Positions 6,922 through 7,126 of a DNA stretch of 7,126 nucleotides are shown here, piece after piece. The DNA comes from Spirochaetia bacterium (GTDB lineage Bacteria > Spirochaetota > Spirochaetia > JABMQR01). The notes beneath the pieces were generated by a model. It did not search any database, was not told the origin of the DNA, and saw only the letters and a list, made by a program, of their open reading frames with translations. Made by a program: the position numbers and the translations under genes. Location: contig JADHUD010000123.1 of NCBI GenBank assembly GCA_016784705.1, forward strand, positions 1-7,126, given 5' to 3'. The stretch's first letter is position 1; every line of letters begins with the position of its first letter.

Positions 6922-7126
6922 TTATGTTCCGGTAGACCCGAAACCTCCTTCACCGCGCGTGGTATTATTTAAGTTATCGGTAAGATTAAATCTAACATTA
7001 TGAGTTCTGGAAAATACCATTTGAGCAATTCTGGATCCATGCTTTATAGTAAAAGGTTTTTTGCTGTGGTTTATCAGAATTACCCTAACCTCGCCTCTGT
7101 AATCTGCATCGATAGTCCCCGGTGAG
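6922..7126 (-). CDS. dut: dUTP diphosphatase (dUTPase), C-terminal part only
   Basis: The visible 67 residues are the C-terminal part of a trimeric dUTPase, which hydrolyses dUTP to dUMP and pyrophosphate. It keeps uracil out of DNA and supplies dUMP for thymidylate synthesis. Counting from the first complete codon at 7125, motif III is GTIDADYRG (3-11), with catalytic Asp at 6 and the uracil-stacking Tyr at 9. Motif IV is GSRIAQMVF (30-38). Motif V is RGEGGFGSTG (57-66), the glycine-rich C-terminal arm that closes over the nucleotide phosphates. The protein ends one residue later at TAA (6924-6922), with a second TAA directly after it. The 5' part, with motifs I and II and the start, lies beyond the right edge. 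It is the most upstream visible gene of the operon, 4 nt from lptF. Confidence 0.95.
   Translation of the reverse strand, partial: SPGTIDADYRGEVRVILINHSKKPFTIKHGSRIAQMVFSRTHNVRFNLTDNLNNTTRGEGGFGSTGT

Noticed and set aside
6944..6948. Strong GGAGG Shine-Dalgarno-like sequence near the end of dut
   Set aside because: It encodes the invariant GEGGFG of dUTPase motif V, is 26 nt from the lptF ATG, and has no start codon at useful spacing.
6918..6953. Upstream GTG start for lptF at 6953
   Set aside because: It would add 12 residues unlike any LptF N terminus, read from DNA that encodes dUTPase motif V, with no ribosome site before the GTG. The ATG at 6917 lies 4 nt after the dut stop.
1..7126. 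A hidden mobile element, defence system, CRISPR array or RNA gene
   Set aside because: Nearly every base lies in a recognised housekeeping gene. I saw no direct-repeat array, transposase, tRNA-like cloverleaf or rRNA motif, and the only intergenic gaps are 33, 11 and 4 bases.

Overview
The window is AT-rich bacterial chromosome, densely coding and apparently all housekeeping genes. I see no RNA genes, insertion sequences, CRISPR arrays or phage genes. The best guess for the source is a spirochaete or close relative. The main reason is the plus-strand gene, a GreA-type transcript cleavage factor at the C-terminal end of a very large protein, an architecture I associate with spirochaetes. The neighbouring order lptF-lptG-tgt-murJ also resembles, from memory, a Borrelia/Treponema arrangement. 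This assignment is inference and needs a database search.

Layout. Bases 1-1839 (+) hold the 3' part of the greA-like gene, whose 5' end lies outside the window. Bases 1840-1872 are a short convergent spacer carrying a strong hairpin terminator, and murJ reads into that hairpin from the other side. From 1873 to the right edge everything is on the minus strand. In order of transcription (right to left) the genes are dut (3' end only), an LptF-like permease, an LptG-like permease, tgt and murJ. Their junctions are a 4-nt gap, a 4-nt overlap, an 11-nt gap and a 17-nt overlap, so this is very likely one translationally coupled operon. No intergenic stretch exceeds 33 bases.

How the genes relate. 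MurJ (lipid II flippase) and the LptF/LptG pair (inner-membrane part of the lipopolysaccharide/glycolipid extraction machine) both serve envelope building. Tgt modifies the anticodons of Q-family tRNAs. Dut removes dUTP. The operon therefore mixes envelope and nucleic-acid maintenance functions and is not an obvious single pathway.

I found no convincing undescribed system. The points most worth checking are a MurJ that appears to lack the essential arginine corresponding to E. coli R270, an LptF with an extra segment before its fourth membrane helix, the nature of the Lpt substrate in a probable spirochaete, the large N-terminal part of the GreA protein, and a murJ stop codon buried in the terminator stem.
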